A stretch of DNA of 11,022 nt from contig PUMC01000002.1 in the NCBI GenBank assembly GCA_003552425.1, positions 1 to 11,022 on the forward strand, read 5' to 3'. A program made the position numbers and the translations under genes. Source of the DNA: Candidatus Acetothermia bacterium. Its GTDB lineage: Bacteria; Bipolaricaulota; Bipolaricaulia; Bipolaricaulales; Bipolaricaulaceae. Under the pieces are notes generated by a model. It was not told where the DNA came from, ran no database searches, and was given only the letters and a program-made list of their open reading frames with translations. This document shows, in pieces, positions 1 to 6,507 of this stretch (position 1 is its first letter; each line of letters opens with the position of its first letter).

Positions 1-837
1 ATGACCGGGGATGGGGTGAACGACGCCCCGGCGCTCAAGGGAGCCGACATCGGCGTGGCCATGGGCAAAGCGGGAACGGAGGTGGCCAAGGAAGCGTCGG
101 ACATGGTGCTTACGGATGATGACTTCGCCACCATTGTCCACGCGGTGGAGGAGGGCCGGGTCATCTTCTCCAACCTGCGGCGCGTGGTGTTCTTCCTCAT
201 CACCACGAACCTAGGCGAGATCTTCACCCTTGCCGCAGCGCTCGTCATCGGCCTTCCGCTTCCCTTGACGGCGATCATGATCCTGTGGATCAACCTGGTG
301 ACGGACGGGGCGTGCACGATCCCGCTGGGGCTTGAGCCCGGTCACTGGGATGTGCTCAAGCAGCCGCCGCGGTCACCGACAGCCGGTGTGCTCGACGTGG
401 CGCTCATCCGCAGGATGTTCCTCCTGGCCCCGATCATGGCAGCGGGTACGCTGGGGTTGTTTGCCTATGAACTCACGATCGGAAGCGAGCAGCACGCGCA
501 AACCATGGCCTTCACCACGCTGGCGGCGTTCCAGTGGTTCCAGGCGTTCAACGCCCGTTCGTCCAAGGTGTCCACGTTCTCGGTCGGGCTGTTCACCAAC
601 CGCTGGCTGTGGCTCGGGGTGGGAACGGCGATCGTGCTGCAGGTGTTGGTGGTCTACACGCCGGCCGGGCAGCTCCTCTTCGGGACGGAGGCGCTCACCT
701 GGATCGACTGGCTGCTCGTTGTGGGGGTAGCAAGCTCCATCCTGGTGTTCGATGAACTCCTGAAACGTCTCGGCGTGCACGGGCGTCGCCCGGTCGCCGA
801 GCGACGGCGGACGGCTGCCCGAGCGGCGGCGTCCTGA
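1..837 (+). CDS. Cation (probably Ca2+) P-type ATPase, C-terminal part; 5' end outside window
   Basis: This is the C-terminal 278 residues of a P2A-type ion pump of the inner membrane, which would use ATP to export or sequester Ca2+. The fragment opens exactly at the P-domain hinge motif TGDGVNDAPALK (residues 2-13), so the true start, the DKTGT phosphorylation site, the A and N domains and helices M1-M4 lie upstream; the ATG at base 1 is internal. The following membrane domain shows M5 (about 62-83) with N70-x-x-E73 and M6 (about 88-108) with N98-L-V-T101-D102. These match the SERCA ligands N768/E771 and N796/T799/D800. The M8 position equivalent to SERCA E908 appears to be Gln (AFQWFQAFN), as expected for pumps that carry one ion per cycle. 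Four further hydrophobic helices and an Arg/Ala-rich cytoplasmic tail complete the family's C-terminal domain. Family call is firm; the exact ion is inferred. Confidence 0.93.
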   Translation: MTGDGVNDAPALKGADIGVAMGKAGTEVAKEASDMVLTDDDFATIVHAVEEGRVIFSNLRRVVFFLITTNLGEIFTLAAALVIGLPLPLTAIMILWINLVTDGACTIPLGLEPGHWDVLKQPPRSPTAGVLDVALIRRMFLLAPIMAAGTLGLFAYELTIGSEQHAQTMAFTTLAAFQWFQAFNARSSKVSTFSVGLFTNRWLWLGVGTAIVLQVLVVYTPAGQLLFGTEALTWIDWLLVVGVASSILVFDELLKRLGVHGRRPVAERRRTAARAAAS

Positions 838-976
838 GGGTGGGCATCCAGGCGGAAGGGCACCGAGGTGATCTGAGACGTGCCTCAAGCTCGCAGGTGC
901 ACGGTGATGGCCGTCGCGACGAAGCACAGGTGTCGGGAGAACCGATGAAGGCTACCATCGCTCGCGGTTGGCGGAT

Positions 977-983
977 GAGGAGG
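977..983 (+). promoter_or_regulatory. Ribosome binding site deciding the glnS start
   Basis: GAGGAGG lies 5 bases before ATG 989. The in-frame TTG at 968 lies upstream of this site and ATG 986 is only 2 bases from it, so 989 is the best placed start. Confidence 0.6.
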
Positions 984-988
984 ACATG

Positions 989-2689
989 ATGGAGGAGACG
1001 CGGGACTTTATCCGACAGATCATCGACGAGGACGTGAAGCAGGGCCGGTTCGGAGGGCGTGTTCACACACGGTTTCCCCCTGAACCCAATGCCTACCTGC
1101 ACATCGGCCACGCCAAGAGCATCCTTCTCAACTACCGCATTGCCCAGGAGTACGGGGGCATGTTCAACCTGCGGTTCGACGACACGAACCCGCAGAAGGA
1201 GAGCGCGGAGTACGCGGAGGCGATCAAGGAGGACCTCAAGTGGCTGGGTGCCGACTGGGAAGACCGTGAGTTCTATGCCTCCGACTACTTCGAGCAGCTT
1301 TACGTGTGGGCCGAGGAACTGATCGAGAAGGGCAAGGCCTACGTGTGCGATCTCTCTCCGGAGGAGATCAGCGAGACGCGCGGGAAGGCAATCCGCGACG
1401 GCGACAGCGTCATCACCCCCCCCGGAGTGGACAGCCCGTACAGGGAGCGGTCCGTCGAGGAAAACCTCGCGCTCTTCAAAGACATGCGCGCCGGGAAGTA
1501 CGGCGACGGTGCCAAGACGCTGCGCGCCAAGATCGACATGGCGCATCCCAACCTGAACATGCGGGACCCGGTGATGTACCGGATCCTGCACGCCACGCAC
1601 TATCGAACGGGTGACGCATGGTGCATCTACCCCACGTACGACTGGGCACATGGGCAGTGCGATGCGATCGAGGAGATCACCCACTCCATCTGCTCGCTCG
1701 AATTCGAGAACCATCGCCCCTTGTACGACTGGTTCCTCGACCAGTTGGGGGTTCACCACGCTCGGCAGATCGAGTTCGCCCGCCTGAACATCACCCACAC
1801 CGTGATGAGCAAACGGTTGCTCCTCAGGCTCGTGCGGGAGGGGCACACGGACCGTTGGGACGACCCGCGCATGCCGACGCTCATCGCCATGCGACGCCGA
1901 GGGTACACCCCCGATGCGATCGCCGACTTCATGAACCGGGTGGGGGTCTCCAAGTCGGAGAGCGTCGTCGAGCACGCGCTCCTTGAGCACTGTGTCCGGC
2001 AGGACCTGAACCTTCGTGCTCCCCGCCGCCTGGCTGTGCTGGATCCCCTGCGTGTGGTGATCACGAACTACCCTGAGGACCAAGAGGAGATGTTCGACGC
2101 GGTCAACAACCCTGAGGACCCTGCTGCCGGTACCCGTAAGGTGCCCTTCTCGCGGGAACTCTACATCGAGCGCGAGGACTTCATGGAGGATCCGCCCAAG
2201 AAGTTCTTCCGCCTCGCTCCCGGACGTGAAGTGCGGCTTCGCTATGCGTACTTCATCCGATGCGAAGAGGTCGTCAAGGCCCCCGATGGACGGATCACCG
2301 AGCTCCGCTGCACCTACGATCCAGCGACGCGCGGCGGGGATGCCCCTGATGGCCGCAAGGTCAAAGCGACCTTGCACTGGGTATCAGCCCGTCACGCTGT
2401 GCGCGGTGTAGCCCGCCTGTACGAGCATCTGTTCGCCGTCGAGAACCCGCTGAAGGTGGAAGAAGGGCACGACTGGATCGACAACGTCAACCCTGACGCG
2501 CTGGTCACCGTGCCCGACTGCATGCTCGAGCCGAGCCTTGCTGAGGTGGAACCCGGACAGCGCTTCCAGTTTGAGCGGAAGGGTTACTTCTGCGTGGATC
2601 CCGACAGCCGCCCCGGTGCTCCGGTGTTCAACCGCACGGCCACGCTCCGCGACACCTGGCAGAAGCTCCGCTCCCGCAACGAGACCTAG
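989..2689 (+). CDS. glnS: Glutamine--tRNA ligase (GlnRS)
   Basis: Cytoplasmic class I aminoacyl-tRNA synthetase that charges tRNA-Gln with glutamine using ATP. From ATG 989 it is 566 residues, close to E. coli GlnRS (554). Residues 1-15 ([13 protein letters not shown]) match the conserved GlnRS opening. The Rossmann catalytic domain carries [15 protein letters not shown] with HIGH at 38-41, LRFDDTNP, the [12 protein letters not shown] and EITHS blocks, and the second signature VMSKR at 272-276. The Gln-type VMSKR and the RFDDTNP block, together with the two C-terminal anticodon-binding beta-barrels ([33 protein letters not shown]), separate it from GluRS. A longer form from TTG 968 (573 residues) is possible but has no placed ribosome site. 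It is preceded by a 151-base gap after the P-type ATPase in which I see no convincing promoter. Confidence 0.97.
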   Translation: MEETRDFIRQIIDEDVKQGRFGGRVHTRFPPEPNAYLHIGHAKSILLNYRIAQEYGGMFNLRFDDTNPQKESAEYAEAIKEDLKWLGADWEDREFYASDYFEQLYVWAEELIEKGKAYVCDLSPEEISETRGKAIRDGDSVITPPGVDSPYRERSVEENLALFKDMRAGKYGDGAKTLRAKIDMAHPNLNMRDPVMYRILHATHYRTGDAWCIYPTYDWAHGQCDAIEEITHSICSLEFENHRPLYDWFLDQLGVHHARQIEFARLNITHTVMSKRLLLRLVREGHTDRWDDPRMPTLIAMRRRGYTPDAIADFMNRVGVSKSESVVEHALLEHCVRQDLNLRAPRRLAVLDPLRVVITNYPEDQEEMFDAVNNPEDPAAGTRKVPFSRELYIEREDFMEDPPKKFFRLAPGREVRLRYAYFIRCEEVVKAPDGRITELRCTYDPATRGGDAPDGRKVKATLHWVSARHAVRGVARLYEHLFAVENPLKVEEGHDWIDNVNPDALVTVPDCMLEPSLAEVEPGQRFQFERKGYFCVDPDSRPGAPVFNRTATLRDTWQKLRSRNET

Positions 2690-2723
2690 ACCGACCCGCA
2701 ACCCAACCCTCGATGCTGTTGCC

Positions 2724-2739
2724 TGTCGGGGAGCCGACA
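2724..2739 (+). terminator. Short hairpin after glnS, possible weak terminator
   Basis: TGTCGG-GGAG-CCGACA forms a perfect 6-bp stem with a 4-base loop, 35 bases after the glnS stop. No T-run follows, so it is not a standard intrinsic terminator. It may be an RNA 3'-end stabiliser, a Rho-dependent context or chance. Confidence 0.3.
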
Positions 2740-2824
2740 CGTGAAGCGCACGCCTTTGGCTGCATTACCCGAGTGCGCCCCCGTAAGGTAGATGTGGGCA
2801 ATGGCTCGTCTGTTGCACCGACAC

Positions 2825-2833
2825 AAGGAGGTG
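2825..2833 (+). promoter_or_regulatory. Ribosome binding site deciding the start of the exported Gly/Ala-rich protein
   Basis: AAGGAGGTG is a near-perfect anti-16S match, 8 bases (measured from GGAGG) before GTG 2840. The earlier in-frame ATGs at 2792 and 2801 have only a weak AAGG. Starting at 2840 also puts the hydrophobic signal segment at the normal distance from the N terminus. Confidence 0.75.
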
Positions 2834-2839
2834 GCTCAG

Positions 2840-3388
2840 GTGTTCACGGTAGGAGCAAGGGTTGCAGTGTGGCGTTTGACGCTCGTCTTGCTATGCGTAC
2901 TCCTGTCAACGCAGCCATTGATGGCGTCATCCGAGCAGACAGCAGAGCACTTGGAACCGGAGGGAGCGTTGCTCTCGCGGGTCGAACTTCAGGAAACCAA
3001 GGGAGAGTTCGATCCCCTGACCATCAGCGCCATGGCGGCAGTGGGTGCTGCAGGGGCGGTGACGGCCAGTCTGGCGCACCAGGGAGTCCAGCTCGCCTTC
3101 GGGCAGAGGGCTGGCATCGACTGGCTCGATGTGGGTATCTCGGGGGTTGGGGGGGCGATCCTCGGGCCGATCGGTAGCAGAGCTGTTCCAGTTGTCCGGT
3201 CCTCAATGGTTGCCGCAGCAAGATGGACGGGCCGCGCGGCAACGGTTGCGGGAACTGCTGTTCTAAACGGGGCCCACCGTGCTCACGGCGCTCTTCACAG
3301 TGTGCACGTTTCCCTGCACAACCACGTGAGCGTACCCATCGCGGGAGCGTTCCGGGTTGCCTGGAGCTGGTTAACCGGTGGGCGGTGA
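2840..3388 (+). CDS. Unrecognised exported Gly/Ala-rich protein with leader-like motif and histidine stripe
   Basis: I do not recognise this family. From GTG 2840 it encodes 182 residues. An N-terminal signal segment (Arg7/Arg12, hydrophobic 13-22, likely cleavage near LMA-SS at 29/30) points to export. Residues 45-56, LSRVELQETKGE, resemble the L-S-x-x-E-L-x-x-x-x-G-G end of double-glycine bacteriocin leaders, but with GE instead of GG and placed after a Sec-type signal. Next come Gly/Ala-rich hydrophobic stretches (62-79 and 98-119, with GISGVGGAILGPIG) that could insert in or span a membrane, like bacteriocins or the linker region of toxins. Residues 146-162 place His at 146, 149, 153, 156, 160 and 162, an a/d heptad pattern that lines one helix face. 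The next gene overlaps it by 4 bases. Reality as a gene is supported by the ribosome site, signal peptide and coupling. A bacteriocin-like or membrane-active role is only inference; an ordinary envelope protein is equally possible. Confidence 0.75.
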   Translation: MFTVGARVAVWRLTLVLLCVLLSTQPLMASSEQTAEHLEPEGALLSRVELQETKGEFDPLTISAMAAVGAAGAVTASLAHQGVQLAFGQRAGIDWLDVGISGVGGAILGPIGSRAVPVVRSSMVAAARWTGRAATVAGTAVLNGAHRAHGALHSVHVSLHNHVSVPIAGAFRVAWSWLTGGR

Positions 3389-3654
3389 GAGTGCTGAGAC
3401 AGATAGCGCGAATCGTCGAGTTGCTCTTGTTCGTCTGCGTGGGCGTTGTCGTGGTGGGAAGCGGCGCTCTTGTGGGGAGTCTGATCAGGGGGCACTCTCT
3501 GGCTGCGTCTCTGCGTGGTGCATGGCCATGGAGCACATGGACAAACGCGGCCGCTTATGCTGCCGGTGGGTTGGTGTTCGCTCTTGTGCTGATGAGCCTC
3601 AGCCGCCGGATCGAGCGTCGACGGAAGGGGAAGCAAGATCGGGTCTCCTCATAG
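3385..3654 (+). CDS. Small protein with two membrane helices, coupled to the exported protein
   Basis: Unrecognised 89-residue protein starting at GTG 3385, whose GTG overlaps the TGA of the preceding gene (GTGA), so translation is probably coupled. A second GTG at 3391 is an alternative start. Two hydrophobic helices are visible: about residues 10-33 (rich in Val/Leu) and about 54-73 (AAAYAAGGLVFALVLMSLS). The N terminus (R2, R5, R9) and the C-terminal tail (RRIERRRKGK) are strongly basic, predicting both ends in the cytoplasm and a short loop containing WPWSTW outside. No catalytic motif is seen. Size, topology and strict linkage to an exported Gly-rich protein would fit an immunity, anchoring or holin-like partner, but nothing in the sequence proves this. 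It converges on the pseudouridine synthase gene 58 bases further on. Confidence 0.68.
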   Translation: MRVLRQIARIVELLLFVCVGVVVVGSGALVGSLIRGHSLAASLRGAWPWSTWTNAAAYAAGGLVFALVLMSLSRRIERRRKGKQDRVSS

Positions 3655-3686
3655 TGCGCGCGCATGTCCCCGTGTTCGTTCGTCGC

Positions 3687-3702
3687 GGCACAAACCTGTG
3701 CC
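3687..3702 (+). terminator. Hairpin between convergent genes, possible bidirectional terminator
   Basis: GGCACA-AACC-TGTGCC is a perfect 6-bp stem with a 4-base loop in the 58-base gap between two converging genes. It would fold in transcripts of both strands. No T-run flanks it on either side, so its efficiency as a terminator is doubtful. Confidence 0.4.
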
Positions 3703-3712
3703 CATGGGCTGT

Positions 3713-4423
3713 TCACGCCGGTCGGTCGATGGTGTGCACGCCCAGCGCCCGTAGCTCTTCCGCAGTGAGCGGCACCACCTGACCGGGCCGGAGGTCGCCG
3801 AGCTCCAACGGGCCGATTGCGAGCCGCACCAGCCGGTCCACCCGAAGACCGGCCGCGATGAATCCCCTGCGGATCTCACGCTTCCTGCCTTCGTGGAGCG
3901 TGAGTTCTACGTCGCGGTCGCTGGTCCGGCGAACTCCGCTCGGTTGGAACGGGCCGTCATCCAGCTGGATCCCGTTGCGGAGCAGGGCCAACACCTCTTT
4001 GCCCGGCGAACGGGTCAGCGTGGCGCGGTATCGCTTCGGTACACCGAAGCGTGGGTGGGTCAACCGATAGGCGAGCTGGCCATCGTCGGTGAGGAGGATC
4101 AACCCCTCCGAATCCTTGTCCAGTCTTCCCACGGGCGTCAACCGCAGTCCATCGGGAATGTACGGGAGCAGCGTTCGCTCCGCGTGGGGATCGGCGAGCG
4201 TTGAGGTCACCCCACGGGGTTTGTAGAGCTTGAGATAGTGTCGGTGCGTCGGGAGGGCAACCGGTCGTCCATCGACGGTGATGGTGTCGTTGAGCACGTC
4301 CACTTCATGCCACGGCTCACACACAGAACGCCCGTTGACCTCCACATGCCCGTCCTGGATCAGCTGGTCCGCCTTCCGTCGGGCGGCAACCCCAGCGTCG
4401 CGCAACAGTTTGCTGAGTCTCAT
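3713..4423 (-). CDS. rRNA pseudouridine synthase, RsuA/RluB family
   Basis: Cytoplasmic enzyme that isomerises a specific uridine of rRNA to pseudouridine. It has 236 residues, close to E. coli RsuA (231) and shorter than RluB/RluF. Residues 1-47 form an S4 RNA-binding domain (MRLSKLLRDAGVAARRKAD, then VEVNG). The catalytic domain follows: YKPRGVTST (67-75), GRLDKDSEGLILLTDDG with catalytic Asp at 102, the KRYRATL strand and EGRKREIRRGF near the C terminus. These are family hallmarks. Whether the target is 16S (RsuA) or 23S (RluB/RluE) cannot be told from sequence alone. It starts 57 bases downstream of the HTH gene on the same strand and may share its promoter. Its own ribosome site is weak (AGGA about 11 bases upstream). 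Confidence 0.95.
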   Translation of the reverse strand: MRLSKLLRDAGVAARRKADQLIQDGHVEVNGRSVCEPWHEVDVLNDTITVDGRPVALPTHRHYLKLYKPRGVTSTLADPHAERTLLPYIPDGLRLTPVGRLDKDSEGLILLTDDGQLAYRLTHPRFGVPKRYRATLTRSPGKEVLALLRNGIQLDDGPFQPSGVRRTSDRDVELTLHEGRKREIRRGFIAAGLRVDRLVRLAIGPLELGDLRPGQVVPLTAEELRALGVHTIDRPA

Positions 4424-4440
4424 GTCGAGAGCAATCCTAA

Positions 4441-4453
4441 CCCCGATCCGGGG
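4441..4453 (-). terminator. Short GC hairpin between the HTH gene and the pseudouridine synthase gene
   Basis: CCCCG-ATC-CGGGG forms a 5-bp all-GC stem 28 bases after the HTH stop and 18 bases before the next start. On the minus strand it is followed by TTAGGATT, not a real U-tract. It could reduce read-through or partly shield the downstream ribosome site; chance is also possible. Confidence 0.25.
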
Positions 4454-4480
4454 CGCCGGGGAGCGTGACGGACCGGTCAG

Positions 4481-4828
4481 CTACGGAAGAAGCTTGCGCA
4501 GAATACGGCCTGTGCTTCGGTAGGCGGACTTGCGCACAAGTCGCCGCCCGAAGGCGAGCGGCCCACGGCTGATCGCGCGAAGATCACCCAAGATCGACCC
4601 TGTCCGGTAGAGGCCCCGTCGTCCGCCAACCGCCAGGACAAGGGGTGCGATGTCTGGTGACCCATTGGGCTTGGGAGCTGTGGCGAGTGCCTGCACCGCC
4701 TCCTCGGGAACGCGCCATCTTCCGTTCACCTTCTCCGCAGGCAGCCGCCCGTCACGGCACCAAGCGGCTACGGTGGCCGAACTGACGCCCAACTGTTGGG
4801 CGACCTGGGTTGTCGACAGGTGCCCCAT
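4481..4828 (-). CDS. Helix-turn-helix (MerR/excisionase-like) small DNA-binding protein with basic tail
   Basis: 115-residue protein. Residues 4-47 are a winged HTH of the excisionase/MerR-like helix_turn_helix type: LSTTQVAQQLGVSSATVAAW is the HTH, then CRDGRLPAEKVNGRWRVPEEAV forms the wing and ends in the typical RVPEEAV helix. After a Pro-rich linker (51-62), the tail 70-115 holds 13 Arg/Lys and a single acidic residue, with an approximate internal repeat (YRTGSIL at 74-80, YRSTGRIL at 103-110). The tail may add nonspecific DNA or membrane contact. The start ATG has a strong AAGGAGGTG site, and a good promoter lies upstream. The gene is divergent from the ABC transporter operon, so it is a reasonable candidate regulator of it, of itself, or of the downstream pseudouridine synthase. 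No integrase or phage gene is nearby, so a true excisionase role is unlikely. Confidence 0.85.
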   Translation of the reverse strand: MGHLSTTQVAQQLGVSSATVAAWCRDGRLPAEKVNGRWRVPEEAVQALATAPKPNGSPDIAPLVLAVGGRRGLYRTGSILGDLRAISRGPLAFGRRLVRKSAYRSTGRILRKLLP

Positions 4829-4847
4829 CGTTCACCTCCTTATGGTC

Positions 4848-4876
4848 AGTGTATGCCCAAGGTGCAGACCTGCCAA
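4848..4876 (-). promoter_or_regulatory. Sigma70-type promoter for the HTH gene
   Basis: On the minus strand, TTGGCA (-35, bases 4876-4871, 5 of 6 consensus) and TACACT (-10, bases 4853-4848, 4 of 6) are separated by exactly 17 bases. A start about 7 bases downstream would leave a short leader carrying the AAGGAGGTG ribosome site. Confidence 0.55.
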
Positions 4877-4895
4877 GATGATGTGTGTCGCTAAG

Positions 4896-4930
4896 GTTCT
4901 GCAGTCTCGGTCTTCAGAACTTCGTTCTGA
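4896..4930. promoter_or_regulatory. Candidate operator: three GTTCTG/CAGAAC half-sites
   Basis: GTTCTG at 4896-4901, CAGAAC at 4915-4920 and GTTCTG at 4924-4929. The last two form the perfect inverted repeat TCAGAAC-TTC-GTTCTGA (4914-4930). The sites lie upstream of the HTH promoter and over the -35 region expected for the transporter promoter, the position of a divergent-operon regulator. As RNA the middle element could pair with either neighbour. Confidence 0.45.
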
Positions 4931-4941
4931 GCTACGGGTTG

Positions 4942-4947
4942 TAGAAT
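4942..4947 (+). promoter_or_regulatory. Candidate -10 element for the transporter operon
   Basis: TAGAAT matches TATAAT at 5 of 6 positions. The bases 16-18 upstream (around 4918-4925) give no good -35, and they overlap the inverted repeat, which would suit an activator-dependent or repressible promoter. Predicted leader length is about 55-60 bases. Confidence 0.3.
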
Positions 4948-4964
4948 GGGGTGAGGAGTTATGG

Positions 4965-4987
4965 GGGCGCGTGGTTATTCCGCGCCC
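4965..4987 (+). repeat. Strong GC stem-loop in the transporter operon leader
   Basis: GGGCGCG (4965-4971) and CGCGCCC (4981-4987) form a 7-bp all-GC stem with a 9-base loop, ending 23 bases before the GTG start and 12 bases before the ribosome site. No T-run follows, so it is not a standard terminator. If the -10 at 4942 is used, the hairpin sits close to the mRNA 5' end, as in mRNA-stabilising leaders. Confidence 0.5.
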
Positions 4988-4999
4988 GGGATCACGGAG

Positions 5000-5006
5000 A
5001 AGGAGG
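5000..5006 (+). promoter_or_regulatory. Ribosome binding site deciding the binding-protein start
   Basis: AAGGAGG lies 4 bases before GTG 5011. The reading frame is open upstream to 4951, but only the 5011 start leaves a normal signal peptide and keeps the leader hairpin noncoding. Confidence 0.75.
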
Positions 5007-5010
5007 CATT

Positions 5011-6507
5011 GTGCGTTATTTCGGGCTCCTTGTGGGGGCTGTGGTGTTGGTGTTGGGCCTTGGGTCGCCTGTGGCGCTCGGGGAACCCGTGGGGACATTC
5101 CGGGCCGCTGTCGAACCCATTGTCCAGGTTGACCCAGCGTTCATCTCTTCGGACGCGGAGGTAGCCGTAGCAAGCCATGTGTACGACTACCTGGTGGACA
5201 TCGACGGCCAGAACCGCATCGTCCCCCGGCTGGCCCGAAGCTGGGAGGTGAGCGAGGACGGACTGACCTACATCTTCCAGCTTCACGAAGGGGTCATGTT
5301 CCACGATGGAACACCGCTGAGCGCTGCGGATGTTGTGTGGACATTCGATCGGCTGCGCGATCCGGACCTCGGATTTGCTACGGTAGATCTCTACGAGAAC
5401 ATCAAGGCGATCGATGCTACGGGGGACATGGAGGTGCGGTTCACCCTGTCCAGGCCGAACCCGTTCTTCCTCTACGACCTCACCGATAACCGTGCGCTCG
5501 TGATCCAACAAGGCACGGAGCAGGCTGAGGATTTCAACGGAACGGGACCGTTCGTCGTTGACTTCTACAGCGTGGAGGATCGGATCGAGCTCTTGGTTAA
5601 CCCCGACTACTTCCTGGGGGGGCTTCCGAGGATCGCCCGGCTGGAGTTCATCTTCTTCAGCGACCCCGCAGCCGCTGTGGCTGCGCTGCGTGGGGGGCAG
5701 GTGGACATGGCGTGGCGGATGCCGAACGTCCTCCTTCTTGGCCTGGAGGGTGTGCGGGGGATCGAGACGTTCAGCGTGGCGACGAACGGCTTCGACCTTG
5801 TGCGCCTTCGCTCGGACCGCGGACCGGGTGACGACCCAAGGGTCATCGAAGCGCTGAAGTTGGCCACGGACCGGGATGCAATCTTTGAGCTCGTGCAGCT
5901 GGGGATCGGGGCTCCGGGCCGGGATAGCCCCATAGGGCCGTTGTACGCCGAGTACTACACGGAGGCAACTCCGCTTCCCGAGCGCGATCCCGAAGCAGCG
6001 CGCCAGCTTCTTTCCGACGCAGGGTACCCGCAAGGGTTGTCGCTCGACCTCTATACCCCGGATTCAGGGTCAAGGCCCGACCTGGCCGTGGTGCTCAAGG
6101 AGCAGTGGGCAGAAGCGGGCATCAACGTCAACGTGATCGTGGAGCCGGAGAGCGTGTACTACGGTGAGGACCGCTGGATGCAGGCTGACCTGGGGATCAC
6201 CGGGTGGGGCTCCCGGCCCACACCCCAGTTCTACCTCGACACGATGCTCACCTGTGGTGCCAGCTGGAACGAGTCGCGGTTCTGCGATCCCGCGTTCGAT
6301 GCTCTGGCGGAGACGGCCGGGACGACGCTTGATGAGGACGAGCGTGTCCAAGCGTACGCTGAGATCCAGAGGATCCTCATCGAGCGCGGGCCGGTGATCG
6401 TACCCTACTTCTTCGCCCAGACAGCAGCGATCCGCGACGGCTTCGGGGGGTTCGAACTGCGGGCCTTTGCCGGCCGCACCGACTTCCGCAAGGTGTACGT
6501 GGAGTGA
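5011..6507 (+). CDS. ABC transporter substrate-binding protein, family 5 (peptide/oligosaccharide type)
   Basis: Exported binding protein that captures substrate and delivers it to the permease encoded by the next two genes. From GTG 5011 it has 498 residues, normal for the DppA/OppA-type SBP_bac_5 family. Residues 1-24 are a signal peptide (MRYFG, then a Val/Leu core, then SPVALG-EP). There is no lipobox Cys, so it should be cleaved by signal peptidase I and be free in the periplasm. Family hallmarks are the domain-I opening, VMFHDGTPLSAADVVWTFDRL-type block at 95-115, the DNRALV..GTGPFVV segment, NPDYFLGGLPRIARLEF, and a C-terminal IQRILIERGPVIVPYFF block. The substrate (di/oligopeptide, sugar oligomer or nickel) is not readable from the sequence. 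Its TGA overlaps the next GTG by 4 bases, so the three transporter genes form one coupled operon. Confidence 0.94.
   Translation: MRYFGLLVGAVVLVLGLGSPVALGEPVGTFRAAVEPIVQVDPAFISSDAEVAVASHVYDYLVDIDGQNRIVPRLARSWEVSEDGLTYIFQLHEGVMFHDGTPLSAADVVWTFDRLRDPDLGFATVDLYENIKAIDATGDMEVRFTLSRPNPFFLYDLTDNRALVIQQGTEQAEDFNGTGPFVVDFYSVEDRIELLVNPDYFLGGLPRIARLEFIFFSDPAAAVAALRGGQVDMAWRMPNVLLLGLEGVRGIETFSVATNGFDLVRLRSDRGPGDDPRVIEALKLATDRDAIFELVQLGIGAPGRDSPIGPLYAEYYTEATPLPERDPEAARQLLSDAGYPQGLSLDLYTPDSGSRPDLAVVLKEQWAEAGINVNVIVEPESVYYGEDRWMQADLGITGWGSRPTPQFYLDTMLTCGASWNESRFCDPAFDALAETAGTTLDEDERVQAYAEIQRILIERGPVIVPYFFAQTAAIRDGFGGFELRAFAGRTDFRKVYVE

Noticed and set aside
912..921. 10-bp palindrome CGTCGCGACG upstream of glnS as an operator
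   Set aside because: Single short GC-rich palindrome with no promoter or second copy nearby; expected by chance in this base composition.
695..2377. 560-codon open frame on the minus strand across glnS
   Set aside because: It is fully antisense to a clear GlnRS, its translation has no recognisable motif, and GC-rich genes routinely keep antisense frames open.
2713..3177. 154-codon plus-strand frame overlapping the exported protein gene
   Set aside because: It competes with a frame that has a strong ribosome site, a signal peptide and a coupled downstream gene.
3378..3782. 134-codon plus-strand frame over the two-helix protein and the end of the pseudouridine synthase
   Set aside because: It runs antisense into a certain gene and lacks structure; the other frame encodes two clean membrane helices with a coupled start.
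4481..4828. HTH protein as a phage or integrative-element excisionase
   Set aside because: No integrase, attachment repeat, tRNA target or phage gene is visible in the window; the neighbours are housekeeping and transport genes.
4975..6033. 352-codon minus-strand open frame across the binding-protein gene
   Set aside because: Antisense shadow of a well-supported SBP gene; no ribosome site or protein family features.
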